Positions 1 to 10,243 are shown, numbered from the stretch's first letter. The stretch is 64,000 bases of DNA from Rahnella woolbedingensis (GCF_003602095.1 NZ_RAHH01000009.1:1-64000); one strand, 5' to 3'. A program made the numbers and translations. Notes: generated by a model from the letters alone, not told the origin.

Positions 1-35
1 ATGCAAGGGAAGTGAGAGAAAAAAGGTCGAAATAT

Positions 36-76
36 CCTTTAAAAAACAATGCTGGTCACCTTAAGTGACCAGCATT
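36..76 (-). terminator. Rho-independent terminator of hpt
   Basis: A perfect 12-bp inverted repeat (48-59 with 65-76, 5-nt loop) is followed on the minus strand by a run of six T (41-46 on the plus strand). It lies 40 nt past the hpt stop codon, so it should end the hpt transcript. Confidence 0.9.
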
Positions 77-116
77 ACCCGTTATGGGAGCCGTTATGGA
101 ATACACATTCACGAAA

Positions 117-653
117 TTATTCGTCCAGCATCACTACCTTGCCGACATACGGCAGATGGCGATAGCGCTGGGCGTAGTCGATGCCGTAGCCGACAACGAA
201 TTCGTCGGGGATCGGGAAGCCGACGTATTCGACTTTTACATCCACTTCGCGGCGTTCTGGTTTATCCAGCAGGGTGCAGATGGCCAGAGATTTCGGGCCG
301 CGCAGTTGCAGGAGTTCACGGACTTTACTCAGCGTGTTGCCGGAGTCGATGATGTCTTCAACGATAAGCACATCTTTGCCACGAATGTCTTCATCGAGGT
401 CTTTGAGGATCTTTACGTCGCGGGTGGTGGACATACCGTTGCCGTAGCTGGAGGCGGTCATGAAGTCGACTTCGTGCGGCACATCCACGGCGCGGCACAG
501 GTCAGCCATAAACATGAAGGAACCGCGCAGCAGCCCAACCAGCACCATCTCGCTGCCGCTGTCGCGGTAGTTTTCGGTGATTTCACGGCCCAGCTCGGCA
601 ATTCGGGTTTTGACTTCCTGTTCGGAAATCATGACGTCAACACGATGTTTCAT
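117..653 (-). CDS. hpt: Hypoxanthine phosphoribosyltransferase
   Basis: Purine salvage enzyme of the cytoplasm that joins hypoxanthine (and less well guanine) to PRPP, giving IMP or GMP. The 178-residue product carries the type I phosphoribosyltransferase PRPP loop [13 protein letters not shown] near the middle and the substrate-hood segment [16 protein letters not shown] near the C-terminus, and matches the family length. An in-frame start five codons upstream (668) exists, but the ATG at 653 gives the usual MKHxV N-terminus. It is the last gene before the left edge on this strand and has its own terminator; cueO lies upstream in the same orientation behind another hairpin, so hpt is probably transcribed alone. 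Confidence 0.95.
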   Translation of the reverse strand: MKHRVDVMISEQEVKTRIAELGREITENYRDSGSEMVLVGLLRGSFMFMADLCRAVDVPHEVDFMTASSYGNGMSTTRDVKILKDLDEDIRGKDVLIVEDIIDSGNTLSKVRELLQLRGPKSLAICTLLDKPERREVDVKVEYVGFPIPDEFVVGYGIDYAQRYRHLPYVGKVVMLDE

Positions 654-686
654 ATAAAGACTAACCACCTGATTTAAGAATATTTA

Positions 687-711
687 TCGCCACTTTTAAG
701 CAAAATGGCGA
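687..711 (-). other. Stem-loop in the hpt leader
   Basis: TCGCCA (687-692) pairs with TGGCGA (706-711), and the loop holds a further TTTT/AAAA pairing, giving about 10 bp with one bulge. It sits about 35 nt upstream of the hpt start and downstream of a TATAAT (minus strand, 728-733) that could be the -10 element. No function is known to me; it has no T-tract. Confidence 0.35.
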
Positions 712-741
712 CCATATAGTGGAAAGGATTATATCAAAGAA

Positions 742-765
742 CCCGGCGACGGGTCACGCGCCGGG
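742..765 (-). terminator. Probable terminator of cueO
   Basis: CCCGGCG (742-748) pairs with CGCCGGG (759-765) and is followed on the minus strand by TTCTTT. It lies just past the cueO stop codon. The T-tract is short and interrupted, so termination may be partial. Confidence 0.6.
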
Positions 766-784
766 GCTTTTGCAGGCAGGATTA

Positions 785-2389
785 TCACGCGGATACTGTA
801 AACCCAAGCATCATGCCGGTGTCTTCGTGTTCCAGTAAATGGCAGTGCGCCATGTAGGCATGTTGTTTTTCGGCCAGATGATTAAAGCGCACCAGCACTT
901 CGCTGCGGGCCCCTTCAACGCGCACGATGTCCTTCCAGCCCTGACGATGTGGTGGAACCGGCTGACCGTTTTCAGAAAGAATGCGGAACTGCGTGCCGTG
1001 GATATGGAACGGGTGCAGCATCATGTCGCCTTCGCCTGAAATGGTCCATTTCTCGTACTGGCCCTGTTTCACATCGAATGCGGGCACATTCATGTCATAG
1101 GCTTTACCATTGATTTTATTGCCCTGCATGAAGTCATAGCCGCCGGAAGATTTGCTCATGTCCATGCCCGCCATGCCGCCGTGACCGTCATGTTCTGAAC
1201 CGGACATTCCCGGCATCGCCGCCATATCCCCTCCGCCGTGATCCATACTCATTCCGGCCATCGCATTGTGACCATAACGCTTCATCAGCGCGGCCATGCC
1301 CTGCTGATCCAGTTGCGGATCCATCATCAGTTGCAGCCAGCGGGTCGGCAGATTATCGACGGACACCAGCGCCGGAAGCGGCACCAGCGTATCCGGCAGC
1401 GAACTGCCACTTTGGGTCAGCGTCGGCTGAATGCGCAGCACTGGCAGCGGTTTGTCGAACGGTGCCAGCGTCATGCCCATTTGCTTCACCGGCAACGTCA
1501 CCAGATCAAACGCTTTGCCGTCGCTGCAATCGATCAGCACTTCAAAACGCTCGCCCATCAGCAAAGATAAATCGCTGACTTTCACCGGCTCAGGCAGAAA
1601 ACCACCGTCGCTGGCAATCACATACATCGGCCGCTGGTCACTGGTAGCAATATGCAGCGAGCGCGCATTACAACCGTTGAGCAGACGAAAACGTACCCAG
1701 CCGCGGGAAATGCCGTGCTGCGGATAGACCGCGCCGTTGGTGAGCATATGCTGCCCGAACCAGCCGATAGCGGCGGTCATGACGTCCATCTGGTAATCAA
1801 TCTGCCCGGCGTCGTTCAGGCGTTTATCCTGCAAAATGACCGGGATATCGTCCACGCCCCAGCGTTTGGGGATCTGCAACAGTTCGCTGGCTTCATCTTC
1901 GATCAGCACCATGCCCGCCAGCCCCATCGCTACCTGATAACCGCTAGTCTGATGCGGATGCGGATGAAACCAGCAGGTTGAAGCGGGTTGATCCAGCGTG
2001 AAACTGACTTTGCGCTTCTCACCCGGTGCGATCAGAGCCTGAGGGCCGCCATCGACTTCACCGGGGATTTCCAGCCCGTGCCAGTGAACGGTGCTGGCGA
2101 CATCGAGCCGGTTATTGACGGTGACATCCACCTGTTTGCCGCGGCGGATGCGCAGCGCAGGACCGAGAAGATTGCCGTTGACGCCCCAGGTTTCGGTGCT
2201 GACGCCGGGCAAAAACGGGCTCTGGCCGCGCTGTAACGTCAGCATAATGGCATTGCGAATGTCCGGCTCAAGCAGCGCAGGAATGGGCAATGCCGGGCGG
2301 TCTGCGGCGAGCGCGAAGCGGCTCCAGCCGGGCAGCGTACTGGCGGCACCCATCAGGGTCGTCCACTTTACGAAATCACGACGGTTCAT
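785..2389 (-). CDS. cueO: Multicopper oxidase CueO (periplasmic cuprous oxidase)
   Basis: Oxidises Cu(I) to the less toxic Cu(II) in the periplasm, part of copper homeostasis. The 534-residue protein begins with a Tat signal peptide (RRDF at residues 3-6, hydrophobic stretch, AxA-like site). Three cupredoxin domains are indicated by the copper ligand motifs HWHG and HPHPH in the N-terminal half and HPFHIHG plus [13 protein letters not shown] at the C-terminus. A methionine/histidine-rich insert (about residues 365-412, repeated [12 protein letters not shown] and GMDM) is the extra substrate-copper region typical of CueO rather than laccases or FtsP. SD AGGAC is 6 nt before the ATG. A CueR-like promoter precedes it. 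Confidence 0.95.
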   Translation of the reverse strand: MNRRDFVKWTTLMGAASTLPGWSRFALAADRPALPIPALLEPDIRNAIMLTLQRGQSPFLPGVSTETWGVNGNLLGPALRIRRGKQVDVTVNNRLDVASTVHWHGLEIPGEVDGGPQALIAPGEKRKVSFTLDQPASTCWFHPHPHQTSGYQVAMGLAGMVLIEDEASELLQIPKRWGVDDIPVILQDKRLNDAGQIDYQMDVMTAAIGWFGQHMLTNGAVYPQHGISRGWVRFRLLNGCNARSLHIATSDQRPMYVIASDGGFLPEPVKVSDLSLLMGERFEVLIDCSDGKAFDLVTLPVKQMGMTLAPFDKPLPVLRIQPTLTQSGSSLPDTLVPLPALVSVDNLPTRWLQLMMDPQLDQQGMAALMKRYGHNAMAGMSMDHGGGDMAAMPGMSGSEHDGHGGMAGMDMSKSSGGYDFMQGNKINGKAYDMNVPAFDVKQGQYEKWTISGEGDMMLHPFHIHGTQFRILSENGQPVPPHRQGWKDIVRVEGARSEVLVRFNHLAEKQHAYMAHCHLLEHEDTGMMLGFTVSA

Positions 2390-2453
2390 TTTTCAGTCCT
2401 TATGAGGGGGCAATTGCCTGACGGATGGCGTAAGCGTGCCATAATTGTACGAC

Positions 2454-2484
2454 AGCCTACCCCTTCCCCTAAGGGGAAGGTCAA
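2454..2484 (-). promoter_or_regulatory. CueR-type copper-responsive promoter of cueO
   Basis: On the minus strand TTGACC (-35, 2479-2484) is followed after 19 nt by TAGGCT (-10, 2454-2459). The spacer holds the dyad CCTTCC-N7-GGAAGG (2462-2480). The overlong 19-bp spacer with a dyad inside is the hallmark of MerR-family promoters, and the half-sites match the known CueR box of copA/cueO. Regulation by CueR and Cu(I) is inferred; cueR is not in this window. Confidence 0.85.
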
Positions 2485-2600
2485 GTGGCTCAGCGGGAAA
2501 AGAAATTTGGTGCCGCTCAGTGCAAATATGGTAACGTCCTTTTAACTGTTTGTGAGCCAAGTCTTTCTGACTTTCTATCTAAAAGAACAAGAACACGCCG

Positions 2601-2948
2601 ATGAAAAAAACAACATTGTGTTTGCTATTACTGTCGCTGCTTGGCTTTTCCTCTGCCAGTCAGGCGCTGAGTGAATCAGAAGCGGAAGATCTGGCGGATC
2701 TGACCGCAGTCTTCGTGTATCTGAAAAATAACTGCGGCTACGAACAACTGCCGAATACCCAAATCAAACGGGCTATCGTGTTTTTCGCCCAGCAAAACCG
2801 CTGGGATCTGAGCAACTACAACAGTTTTAATATGCAGTCGATGGGCGAAGACAGTTATCGTGACCTGAGTGGTATCGCTGTGCCTAAGCCGACCAAATGC
2901 AAATCTCTGGCGCGTGATTCCCTGAGTTTGCTGGCCTACACCAACTAA
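2601..2948 (+). CDS. yacC: YacC, PulS/OutS-like periplasmic protein
   Basis: Small 115-residue protein with a Sec signal peptide (MKK, hydrophobic residues 6-18, likely cleavage after SQA at 22). The mature part has two cysteines (C45 and one in KPTKCKSLARDSL) that could form a disulfide, and is close to E. coli YacC throughout (SESEAEDLADLTAVF, VFFAQQNRWDLSNYN, GEDSYRDLSGI). The fold family is that of PulS/OutS pilotins, which guide type II secretins to the outer membrane, but no secretin gene is nearby and there is no lipobox, so its role is unknown. It precedes speED with a gap of about 200 nt. Confidence 0.85.
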   Translation: MKKTTLCLLLLSLLGFSSASQALSESEAEDLADLTAVFVYLKNNCGYEQLPNTQIKRAIVFFAQQNRWDLSNYNSFNMQSMGEDSYRDLSGIAVPKPTKCKSLARDSLSLLAYTN

Positions 2949-3153
2949 ATTTTTCAGCCTTTTCACAGGCTCTGTGCTCCGTCATTTTGTTGCCGGAGCC
3001 GCTTCCTTTCCCCTCTGTTATCCGCGTCACGCCTGCCTCGGCTACACTTAATCTAAATTGATTTGTCTGAAATTCAACCGTGCATGGACCGGCAGAGTTA
3101 GCTATCATGTGTGCCCATTTTTATGGCTGCGATTGATCAGGAGAAACAACAAC

Positions 3154-4029
3154 ATGTCCCAGAGCTCGTCATCCAAAGAAATATGGTATGAGACGCTGCA
3201 CGCCCATTTTGGCCAGTATTTTAGCGTCGATAAAGAGTTATACCGTGACAAAACCGAGCATCAGGATCTGGTGATTTTCGAGAACGCCGCGCTGGGTCGC
3301 GTGATGGCGCTCGACGGCGTGGTGCAAACCACCGAACGTGATGAATTCATCTACCACGAAATGCTAACCCACGTGCCCTTGTTCGCCCACGGCAACGCCA
3401 GAAAGGTGCTGATCATTGGCGGCGGCGACGGCGGAATGCTGCGCGAAGTATGCCGTCACCAGGGCGTGGAATCAGTGACGATGGTGGAAATTGATGCCGG
3501 TGTGGTGGAGTTTTGCCGCCAGTATCTGCCTAATCATAACGCCGGTGCCTATGACGATCCGCGTTTCAAACTGGTGATCGACGATGGCGTAAATTTCGTT
3601 AATCAGACTGCTGAAACCTTTGATGTGATCATCTCCGACTGCACCGATCCGATCGGTCCCGGAGAAAGTCTGTTTACGTCCGCATTCTATGAAGGCTGTG
3701 CCCGCTGTCTTAAACCGGGTGGCATTTTCGTGGCACAAAATGGCGTCTGTTTCCTCCAGCAGGATGAAGCGGTCAACAGCCACACCAAACTGAGCCACTA
3801 TTTCAGCGATGTCAGTTTCTATCAGGCCGCGATCCCGACCTATTACGGCGGCATCATGACCTTTGCCTGGGCGACCAACAGCCCGGAATATCGCCAGATT
3901 GACGGCAAAACCTTGCAGGCGCGCTTTGACGCCGCAGACATCACCTGTCGCTATTACAATCCGGCGATTCATCACGGCAGCTTTGCCCTGCCGCAATATT
4001 TACTGAATGCCCTGTCAGCCACGCGCTGA
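3154..4029 (+). CDS. speE: Spermidine synthase (putrescine aminopropyltransferase)
   Basis: Transfers the aminopropyl group from decarboxylated S-adenosylmethionine to putrescine, giving spermidine and methylthioadenosine. The 291-residue product has the glycine-rich nucleotide-binding motif [14 protein letters not shown], the acidic VEID strand end, and the family signature around [15 protein letters not shown] chose the ATG at 3154 (SD AGGAG 10 nt upstream) over an upstream in-frame ATG at 3058, which would add 32 residues unlike the family. speD follows after 28 nt, so the two form the speED operon with both steps of spermidine synthesis. Confidence 0.97.
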   Translation: MSQSSSSKEIWYETLHAHFGQYFSVDKELYRDKTEHQDLVIFENAALGRVMALDGVVQTTERDEFIYHEMLTHVPLFAHGNARKVLIIGGGDGGMLREVCRHQGVESVTMVEIDAGVVEFCRQYLPNHNAGAYDDPRFKLVIDDGVNFVNQTAETFDVIISDCTDPIGPGESLFTSAFYEGCARCLKPGGIFVAQNGVCFLQQDEAVNSHTKLSHYFSDVSFYQAAIPTYYGGIMTFAWATNSPEYRQIDGKTLQARFDAADITCRYYNPAIHHGSFALPQYLLNALSATR

Positions 4030-4057
4030 TACTGCATCCATAAGGGGGTGAACTAAA

Positions 4058-4852
4058 TTGCAAAAGCTGAAACTGCATGGCTTCAATAACCTGACCAAAA
4101 GCCTGAGTTTTTGTATCTACGATATCTGCTATGCCAAAACCGCAGACGATCGTGATGGCTACATTGCCTACATTGACAAAGAATATAACGCCAACCGTTT
4201 AACGGAGATCCTCACCGAAACCTGTTCGATCATCGGTGCCAATGTCCTTAACGTGGCGCGACAGGATTACGAACCACAGGGCGCCAGCGTCACGATTTTA
4301 GTGAGCGAAGAGCCGGTCGATCCGCGTGATGTGGATACCACCGAGCATCCTGGCCCGTTACCTAATTCCGTGGTCGCGCATCTGGATAAAAGCCATATCT
4401 GCGTTCACACCTACCCGGAAAGCCATCCCGAAGGCGGTTTATGTACCTTCCGCGCTGACATTGAAGTGTCGACCTGTGGTGTGATTTCACCGCTGAAAGC
4501 GCTGAACTATCTTATCCACCAGCTCGAATCCGACATCGTCACCATCGATTACCGCGTCCGCGGTTTTACCCGCGACGTGAACGGCGTGAAACACTACATC
4601 GACCATTCCATCAACTCGATTCAGAACTTCATGTCGCAGGATATGAAAGCGCTGTACGACATGATGGACGTTAACGTGTATCAGGAAAATATCTTCCACA
4701 CCAAGATGTTACTGAAGGAATTCGATCTCAAGCATTACCTGTTTAATGCCAGCCCGGATGAACTGAGCGCGCAGGAGCGCAAAGAAATCACCGACTTGCT
4801 GTACAAGGAAATGCAGGAAATCTATTACGGCCGCAATCTGCCGTCGGTCTGA
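4058..4852 (+). CDS. speD: S-adenosylmethionine decarboxylase proenzyme
   Basis: Decarboxylates S-adenosylmethionine to supply the aminopropyl donor for SpeE. The proenzyme cleaves itself to create a pyruvoyl group; the cleavage site Lys111-Ser112 ([14 protein letters not shown]) is intact, as are the downstream [18 protein letters not shown] residues of the active site. Length is 264 residues, as in the gammaproteobacterial form. The start codon is TTG at 4058, preceded by AAGGGGGTG, and gives the exact family N-terminus. A strong terminator follows. Confidence 0.97.
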   Translation: MQKLKLHGFNNLTKSLSFCIYDICYAKTADDRDGYIAYIDKEYNANRLTEILTETCSIIGANVLNVARQDYEPQGASVTILVSEEPVDPRDVDTTEHPGPLPNSVVAHLDKSHICVHTYPESHPEGGLCTFRADIEVSTCGVISPLKALNYLIHQLESDIVTIDYRVRGFTRDVNGVKHYIDHSINSIQNFMSQDMKALYDMMDVNVYQENIFHTKMLLKEFDLKHYLFNASPDELSAQERKEITDLLYKEMQEIYYGRNLPSV

Positions 4853-4870
4853 TCAGGGCTGAATAAAGAT

Positions 4871-4907
4871 AAGGCCGGGCATGAGTAAAATGTCCGGCCT
4901 TTTTTTG
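4871..4907 (+). terminator. Rho-independent terminator of speED
   Basis: AAGGCCGG (4871-4878) pairs with CCGGCCTT (4894-4901) and is followed by a run of T to 4906. It lies 18 nt past the speD stop. Confidence 0.9.
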
Positions 4908-5281
4908 TATAGACAAATTCTGATATTGAATATTCCCCCGCCTGAAACTCAATAAGCATTACTTAAGTAAAATAACTTTGCCGGTATCAAAACCGGCTAT
5001 ACTCCTTAAGACAAATTAATATTTAAAGACTTATTAAATTCTTATTTAAGTCAAATTAATCGCCAATCGATCTAACAACTAAGCCAAATTCCAAAAACAA
5101 TGCACAGCCTATAAATCAAATATAATTCACATATAACCAATAATTTAGCTTACGGCCGATCAAAAGATCGCTTTTTTCTTAAAAACAGATAAATCCCTTT
5201 ATATATCCCCGCCCGACCTTTAGCATCGCGTTATTGCTTACTAAGCAAACAGCTCCATCCACCTGCAAGCAGAAATATAAA
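4908..5281. other. AT-rich intergenic region before the outer-membrane barrel gene
   Basis: About 370 nt, clearly richer in A+T than both flanks, without a convincing ORF. It holds an inverted repeat GCCGGT-N6-ACCGGC (4980-4997) and a small terminator-like stem CGATC-AAAA-GATCG followed by CTTTTTT (5157-5177, plus strand) some 105 nt before the gene. It probably carries the promoter of the downstream gene; AT-rich DNA of this sort is often bound by H-NS, which is inference here. Confidence 0.5.
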
Positions 5282-6157
5282 ATGACGATGAGTAAATTAA
5301 AGACCGTATCCAGCCTGCTGGTCACGAGTTCTTTATTGGTTTCCGGGGTTTCCCGGGCCGGGGAAAGTTTGTTAGGCAGCAATACTGAAGGGATGCGGCA
5401 CTATGTGAGTTATGGTGCTGAATATTATAAGTGGGACGAATCCGTCGATAATATGGACGGTAAATATGTTGCTGAACATGGCCCGCGCCTGCGCGTTAAT
5501 TTCGGATCCAATAATTACCTTGATGCACCCAGCGGCTTATTAAAAGCCTGGGACATGAGCGTGATGTTCGGGATCGTCAGTTATAAAGGCAGCACGCTTG
5601 ACGATCAGGCCAACGTACCGAACGGATCGCTGAAAGGCAAAACCTATTACACCGGCTACAGTGCGGACATAACGCGCGGTTACCGTTACCGGGCATCCGA
5701 CAGTGTTTCTTTCGATATGAAAGGCGCACTCGGCGGCCAGGCGTGGTTGCGAAACATCCGCTCTGACGATGTGTATATTGCCTCACAGGACAGAACACGC
5801 CAGTACACCGCCGTGGAAGTGACTTTGCAGCCTTACGCCAAAGCGTCCCTGGGCGCGAACTGGCAGATGACCTCAAATTCACGTCTGAGTCTGGAAGGCG
5901 GCGCGTTATATCCGATTAAAACCTGGACGCACAGCAATCAGGGCGCGGTTTGGCTGGAGCCGAAATCTAAGCTCTCGCCGTTCACCAGCCTGACCTGGAA
6001 CATCAACAACGATGTCTTCGTGAAAGCCAGTTATGTGCACCAGAAATACGGTAAGTCAGACGAGAAACAAGGTGATCTGAACGGCAGCACCGTCGGCTAT
6101 TATCAGCCTGCGACAACCACCTCGACGATGGGTCTGGAAGTCGGTTTCTACTTCTGA
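5282..6157 (+). CDS. Putative outer-membrane beta-barrel protein, family not recognised
   Basis: A 291-residue exported protein: basic N-terminus (MTMSKLK), hydrophobic stretch, likely signal-peptidase site after SRA near residue 26. The mature part shows alternating polar/aromatic strands (MRHYVSYGAEYYKWDE, RLRVNFGS, GLEVGFYF) and ends in an aromatic residue (F), as outer-membrane barrels do for BAM assembly. It could form a barrel of roughly 10-12 strands. I do not recognise the family and assign no substrate. The start is uncertain: ATG 5282 or 5288, neither with a strong SD; a TTG at 5234 is less likely. It is a single gene with a hairpin downstream. Confidence 0.75.
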   Translation: MTMSKLKTVSSLLVTSSLLVSGVSRAGESLLGSNTEGMRHYVSYGAEYYKWDESVDNMDGKYVAEHGPRLRVNFGSNNYLDAPSGLLKAWDMSVMFGIVSYKGSTLDDQANVPNGSLKGKTYYTGYSADITRGYRYRASDSVSFDMKGALGGQAWLRNIRSDDVYIASQDRTRQYTAVEVTLQPYAKASLGANWQMTSNSRLSLEGGALYPIKTWTHSNQGAVWLEPKSKLSPFTSLTWNINNDVFVKASYVHQKYGKSDEKQGDLNGSTVGYYQPATTTSTMGLEVGFYF

Positions 6158-6180
6158 TGATGTCAGAAAATAAGCGCCTC

Positions 6181-6220
6181 AAGCGGATTGTTCCGGTGTA
6201 AATCACCGGGACAATCGCTT
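6181..6220 (+). terminator. Long hairpin after the outer-membrane barrel gene
   Basis: AAGCGGATTGTTCCGGTG (6181-6198) pairs with CACCGGGACAATCGCTT (6204-6220), with one bulged base and a G-T pair. The stable stem lies 23 nt past the stop codon. There is only a weak T-tract (ATCTT), so it may also protect the 3' end of the mRNA. Confidence 0.55.
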
Positions 6221-6258
6221 ATCTTAAAAGCCTCCTTTTCCAGAGGCTTACCTTTCTT

Positions 6259-7137
6259 ATGGATCGTTTCGCAACGCTGTTCGGCGTTCTCGCCATTTTA
6301 TTGTGGAGCATGAGCGTGGCGCTCACCCGCAGTTTGTCTGAATCTCTGGGGCCTTTTGGTGCGGCGGCGTCTATTTATACTGTCAGCGGAATTATGGTCT
6401 GGATGGTGGGCGGCAAGCCGACGCTGCGCGGAGAATCCCCCGCCTATCTCATCGTCTGCGGTCTGCTGTTTATCTTTTATATGGTGGCGTTTTCGCTGGC
6501 GATTGGACTGGCGCACAGCCGTCAGCAGACGCTGGAACTGGGGCTTATCAATTATTTGTGGCCGAGCCTGACGCTGCTGTTTGCGGTGCCGTTGCTGAAA
6601 TTACGCGTGCGCTGGTGGATCTGGCCGGGTGTTATTCTGGCGTTTGCCGGTGTGCTGTGGGCCATCAGCGGCGGTCACGGGCTGGATATTCATCAGCTGA
6701 TGCGCAATGTGCGCGGCAATCCGGTCGCCTACAGTCTGGCGCTTGGCGCTGCTATTTCCTGGGCGCTGTATTCCAATCTGGTACGGGTATTGTGTAAAGG
6801 CAAAGGCGTGCTGCCGCTGTTTCTGCTGGCAACCGGGGCGGTGCTTTGGGCGCTTTATTTCACCTATTCATCGAATCGCATCAGCCTGACGCTACCGGCA
6901 ATTATCGAATTGCTGGCGATGGGTGCAGTGACAGCCATTTCGTATCAGTGCTGGGATATTGCGATGAAAAAAGGCAATGCGACGCTGGTCGCTGCGCTGT
7001 CTTATTTCACGCCGCTGTCATCGATTCTGATTGCAGGATTGTGGCTGCACACGTTGCCGGGCGCGAGTTTCTGGCCGGGCGTGCTGATGGTGGTCGGCGG
7101 TTCGCTGCTGTGCTGGACCGCCTCACGGGGCAAATAA
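6259..7137 (+). CDS. yddG: YddG-type DMT-family exporter (aromatic amino acids/drugs)
   Basis: Inner-membrane protein of 292 residues with about ten hydrophobic segments and two EamA repeats, the drug/metabolite transporter layout. It resembles E. coli YddG more than other EamA proteins: the LLWSMSVALTR start, the LELGLINYLWPSLTLLFA segment and the closing GVLMVVGGSLLCW are close to the YddG sequence. YddG exports aromatic amino acids and methyl viologen; substrate here is inferred. SD AGAGG lies about 12 nt upstream of the ATG and inside a small hairpin. It is convergent with yacL. Confidence 0.75.
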   Translation: MDRFATLFGVLAILLWSMSVALTRSLSESLGPFGAAASIYTVSGIMVWMVGGKPTLRGESPAYLIVCGLLFIFYMVAFSLAIGLAHSRQQTLELGLINYLWPSLTLLFAVPLLKLRVRWWIWPGVILAFAGVLWAISGGHGLDIHQLMRNVRGNPVAYSLALGAAISWALYSNLVRVLCKGKGVLPLFLLATGAVLWALYFTYSSNRISLTLPAIIELLAMGAVTAISYQCWDIAMKKGNATLVAALSYFTPLSSILIAGLWLHTLPGASFWPGVLMVVGGSLLCWTASRGK

Positions 7138-7158
7138 ACGTATCGGTCGGTCATAACC

Positions 7159-7524
7159 TTATCGATAGGTCGTGACGAAAGAGCGGTATTTGGCGAGGAC
7201 TTGCAGAAAGTCCTCGACGCCGCAAAACGCCAGGCTCTCTTCGTCGTAGTAACTCATGCCCTCTTCAATCTCATCGCCGTCGAAATCCAGCTGATTGGCG
7301 CGGATCATAACTTCATCGTCGGCTAACAGCAGCGTATATTCATGGCCGACCATTTGCGTCTGGCGCTCACTGCCTTTCAGCTCACTCAGCGCCGCTTCGA
7401 CTTTATCCAGTACGGTTAAATCGCCCTTCACTTCTTCATTGAGCCAGTGACCGAGCACTTCGTGGCCCATTGAGAAACGCACTTTGACCTCACCGGTGAT
7501 GTCGCGCAAAAAATCGTAATCCAT
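7159..7524 (-). CDS. yacL: YacL family protein (UPF0231), function unknown
   Basis: Acidic 121-residue cytoplasmic protein matching E. coli YacL over its whole length ([53 protein letters not shown]). No catalytic motif is visible and the role is unknown. The ATG at 7524 gives the conserved MDYxFLRDITG start; an upstream in-frame start adds eight unconserved residues. It lies 3' of acnB, separated by the acnB terminator, as in E. coli. Confidence 0.9.
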   Translation of the reverse strand: MDYDFLRDITGEVKVRFSMGHEVLGHWLNEEVKGDLTVLDKVEAALSELKGSERQTQMVGHEYTLLLADDEVMIRANQLDFDGDEIEEGMSYYDEESLAFCGVEDFLQVLAKYRSFVTTYR

Positions 7525-7550
7525 GGTGCTGTCCTCTGAAAAAATCACAA

Positions 7551-7577
7551 TAAAAAAGGGAGCCGAAGCTCCCTTTT
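7551..7577 (-). terminator. Rho-independent terminator of acnB
   Basis: AAAAGGGAGC (7554-7563) pairs with GCTCCCTTTT (7568-7577). On the minus strand the loop is TTCG, an extra-stable tetraloop, and the stem runs into TTTTTT. It lies 24 nt past the acnB stop. Confidence 0.95.
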
Positions 7578-7601
7578 CAACACTGGCGCAAATATAACGA
7601 T

Positions 7602-10199
7602 TTAGACTGCGGTTTGGAAGATCACGCCGTCAGCTTTATCCGTATATTCACTCAGCTTGTCGAAGTTCAGATAACGGTAAGTATCTGCCGCTGTCTTATC
7701 CACTTCAGCCATGTAACCCAGATACTCTTCCGGCGTTGGCAGACGGCCAAGCAGGGAAGCGACAGCCGCCAGTTCAGCCGATGCCAGATACACATTGGCA
7801 CCGTTGCCCAGACGGTTCGGGAAGTTACGCGTAGAGGTGGAAACGACGGTAGAACCGTCTGCCACACGCGCCTGGTTACCCATGCACAGTGAACAGCCCG
7901 GAATTTCTACACGCGCACCGCTCTTACCAAAGACGCTGTAATAGCCTTCTTCGGTCAGCTGAGCCGCATCCATTTTGGTCGGTGGCGCAACCCACAGACG
8001 GGTTGGCAACGCGCCTTTATGGCTGTCGAGAAGTTTACCGGCCGCACGGAAGTGACCAATGTTGGTCATGCAGGAACCGATAAACACTTCGTCGATTTTG
8101 CTGTTCTGGACGGAAGACAACAGACGCGCATCATCCGGATCGTTTGGCGCACAAAGGATTGGCTCTTTGATGTCAGCCAGATCGATTTCGATCACCGCCG
8201 CGTATTCCGCATCGGCATCGGCTTCCAGCAGGTTTGGATTAGCCAGCCACTCTTCCATGCCTTTTATGCGGCGCTCGATGGTACGACGATCGCCGTAACC
8301 TTCAGAGATCATCCACTTCAGCAGCACGATGTTAGAGCTCAGGTATTCTTTGATCGGCGCCTGATCCAGTTTGATCGTACAACCTGCCGCTGAACGTTCT
8401 GCGGAAGCATCCGCCAGTTCAAATGCCTGTTCTACTTTCAGTTCCGGCAGACCTTCGATTTCCAGAATGCGGCCAGAGAAGAGGTTTTTCTTACCCTTCT
8501 TCTCAACGGTCAGATGACCTTCTTTGATCGCGTAGTAAGGGATCGCATGCACCAGGTCACGCAGGGTGATACCCGGCTGCATTTTGCCTTTGAAACGCAC
8601 CAGAACGGATTCCGGCATATCCAGCGGCATCACGCCGGTCGCTGCGGCAAACGCCACCAGACCAGAACCTGCAGGGAAGGAAATCCCGATCGGGAAACGG
8701 GTATGGGAGTCACCGCCGGTACCGACGGTGTCCGGCAGCAGCATACGGTTCAGCCACGAGTGGATGATACCGTCGCCAGGGCGCAGTGAAACACCGCCGC
8801 GGTTCATGATGAAATCTGGCAGCGTGTGGTGCGTGGTCACGTCAACCGGCTTAGGATACGCAGCGGTATGACAGAACGACTGCATCACCAGGTCAGCAGA
8901 GAAGCCCAGACACGCCAGGTCTTTCAGTTCGTCCCGGGTCATAGGACCTGTGGTGTCCTGAGAACCAACAGACGTCATTTTTGGTTCGCAATATTCGTTC
9001 GGACGAATACCGGCAACGCCACAGGCGCGGCCAACCATTTTCTGTGCCAGCGAGAAACCTTTGTTGCTTGCGGCCACCGGTTTGGCAATACGGAACACTT
9101 CGCTCTGAGGCAGTTTCAGTGACTCACGGGCTTTGGTGGTTAAACCACGGCCAATGATCAATGGAATACGGCCACCGGCGCGCACTTCATCGAGCAGCAC
9201 GTCGGTTTTCAGTTCGAAAGTCGCAATCACTTCGTTGGTTTCGTGGTTACGCACTTCGCCTTTGTACGGATAGATGTCGATAACATCGCCCATATTCAGG
9301 TCAGACACGTCCACTTCGATAGGCAATGCACCGGCATCTTCCATGGTGTTGAAGAAGATTGGCGCGATTTTACCGCCGAGAACCACACCGCCGCCGCGTT
9401 TGTTCGGCACATGAGGAATATCATCGCCCATGAACCACAGCACGGAGTTGGTGGCTGATTTACGTGAGGATCCGGTACCGACTACGTCACCAACGTAAGC
9501 CAGCGGGAAGCCTTTTTTGTTCAGTTCATCGATTTGTTTGATCGGACCAACGCTGCCAGGTTGATCCGGATGGATACCTTCGCGTTCGTTCTTCAGCATT
9601 GCCAGCGCGTGCAGCGGGATATCTGGACGGGACCAGGCATCCGGAGCCGGTGACAAATCATCGGTGTTGGTTTCGCCCGTCACTTTAAATACAGTCACGG
9701 TGATTTTTTCAGCCAGCTGCGGGCGCGCCAGATACCATTCGGCATCAGCCCATGACTGTAGAATTTTTTTCGCGTATTCGTTGCCGGCGTGTGCTTTTTC
9801 TTCCACATCGTAGAAGTTATCAAACATCAGCAGCGTATGAGACAGCGCTTTGGCGGCAATAGGTGCCAGCGTTGTACTTTCCAGTGCGTCGATCAGCGGA
9901 TGAATGTTGTAACCGCCCTGCATGGTACCCAGCAGTTCAACGGCTTTTTCAGGAGTGACCAACGGGGAGGTAGTTTCGCCTTTGGCGACTGCGGCCAGGA
10001 ACCCGGCTTTAACATAGGCGGCTTCGTCGACGCCCGGTGGAACACGATTAATCAGCAGGTCTAACAGAGTCTCTTCTTCGCCTTTCGGCGGATTTTTCAG
10101 GGACTCAACCAACGCTGCCATCTGTGAAGCATCAAGTGGCTTAGGGACGATGCCCTCTGCAGCACGCTCGGCTACGTGCTTACGGTATTCTTCTAGCAC
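7602..10199 (-). CDS. acnB: Bifunctional aconitate hydratase 2 / 2-methylisocitrate dehydratase
   Basis: The main TCA-cycle aconitase, isomerising citrate to isocitrate through cis-aconitate; it can also act in the methylcitrate cycle. The 865-residue product has the AcnB layout: N-terminal HEAT-like and swivel domains, then the three-domain catalytic part. The 4Fe-4S ligands are present (GSCMTN, and C769/C772 in GCSLCMGN), with active-site segments [12 protein letters not shown] and [11 protein letters not shown]. Start codon is GTG at 10199 with SD GAGGAG. AcnB of E. coli also binds mRNA when it loses its cluster. The leader is long and structured. Confidence 0.97.
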   Translation of the reverse strand: MLEEYRKHVAERAAEGIVPKPLDASQMAALVESLKNPPKGEEETLLDLLINRVPPGVDEAAYVKAGFLAAVAKGETTSPLVTPEKAVELLGTMQGGYNIHPLIDALESTTLAPIAAKALSHTLLMFDNFYDVEEKAHAGNEYAKKILQSWADAEWYLARPQLAEKITVTVFKVTGETNTDDLSPAPDAWSRPDIPLHALAMLKNEREGIHPDQPGSVGPIKQIDELNKKGFPLAYVGDVVGTGSSRKSATNSVLWFMGDDIPHVPNKRGGGVVLGGKIAPIFFNTMEDAGALPIEVDVSDLNMGDVIDIYPYKGEVRNHETNEVIATFELKTDVLLDEVRAGGRIPLIIGRGLTTKARESLKLPQSEVFRIAKPVAASNKGFSLAQKMVGRACGVAGIRPNEYCEPKMTSVGSQDTTGPMTRDELKDLACLGFSADLVMQSFCHTAAYPKPVDVTTHHTLPDFIMNRGGVSLRPGDGIIHSWLNRMLLPDTVGTGGDSHTRFPIGISFPAGSGLVAFAAATGVMPLDMPESVLVRFKGKMQPGITLRDLVHAIPYYAIKEGHLTVEKKGKKNLFSGRILEIEGLPELKVEQAFELADASAERSAAGCTIKLDQAPIKEYLSSNIVLLKWMISEGYGDRRTIERRIKGMEEWLANPNLLEADADAEYAAVIEIDLADIKEPILCAPNDPDDARLLSSVQNSKIDEVFIGSCMTNIGHFRAAGKLLDSHKGALPTRLWVAPPTKMDAAQLTEEGYYSVFGKSGARVEIPGCSLCMGNQARVADGSTVVSTSTRNFPNRLGNGANVYLASAELAAVASLLGRLPTPEEYLGYMAEVDKTAADTYRYLNFDKLSEYTDKADGVIFQTAV

Positions 10200-10243
10200 G
10201 ACTTTCTCCTCGCTCTCATTGTCATTTATTATGCCTGGCTTCC

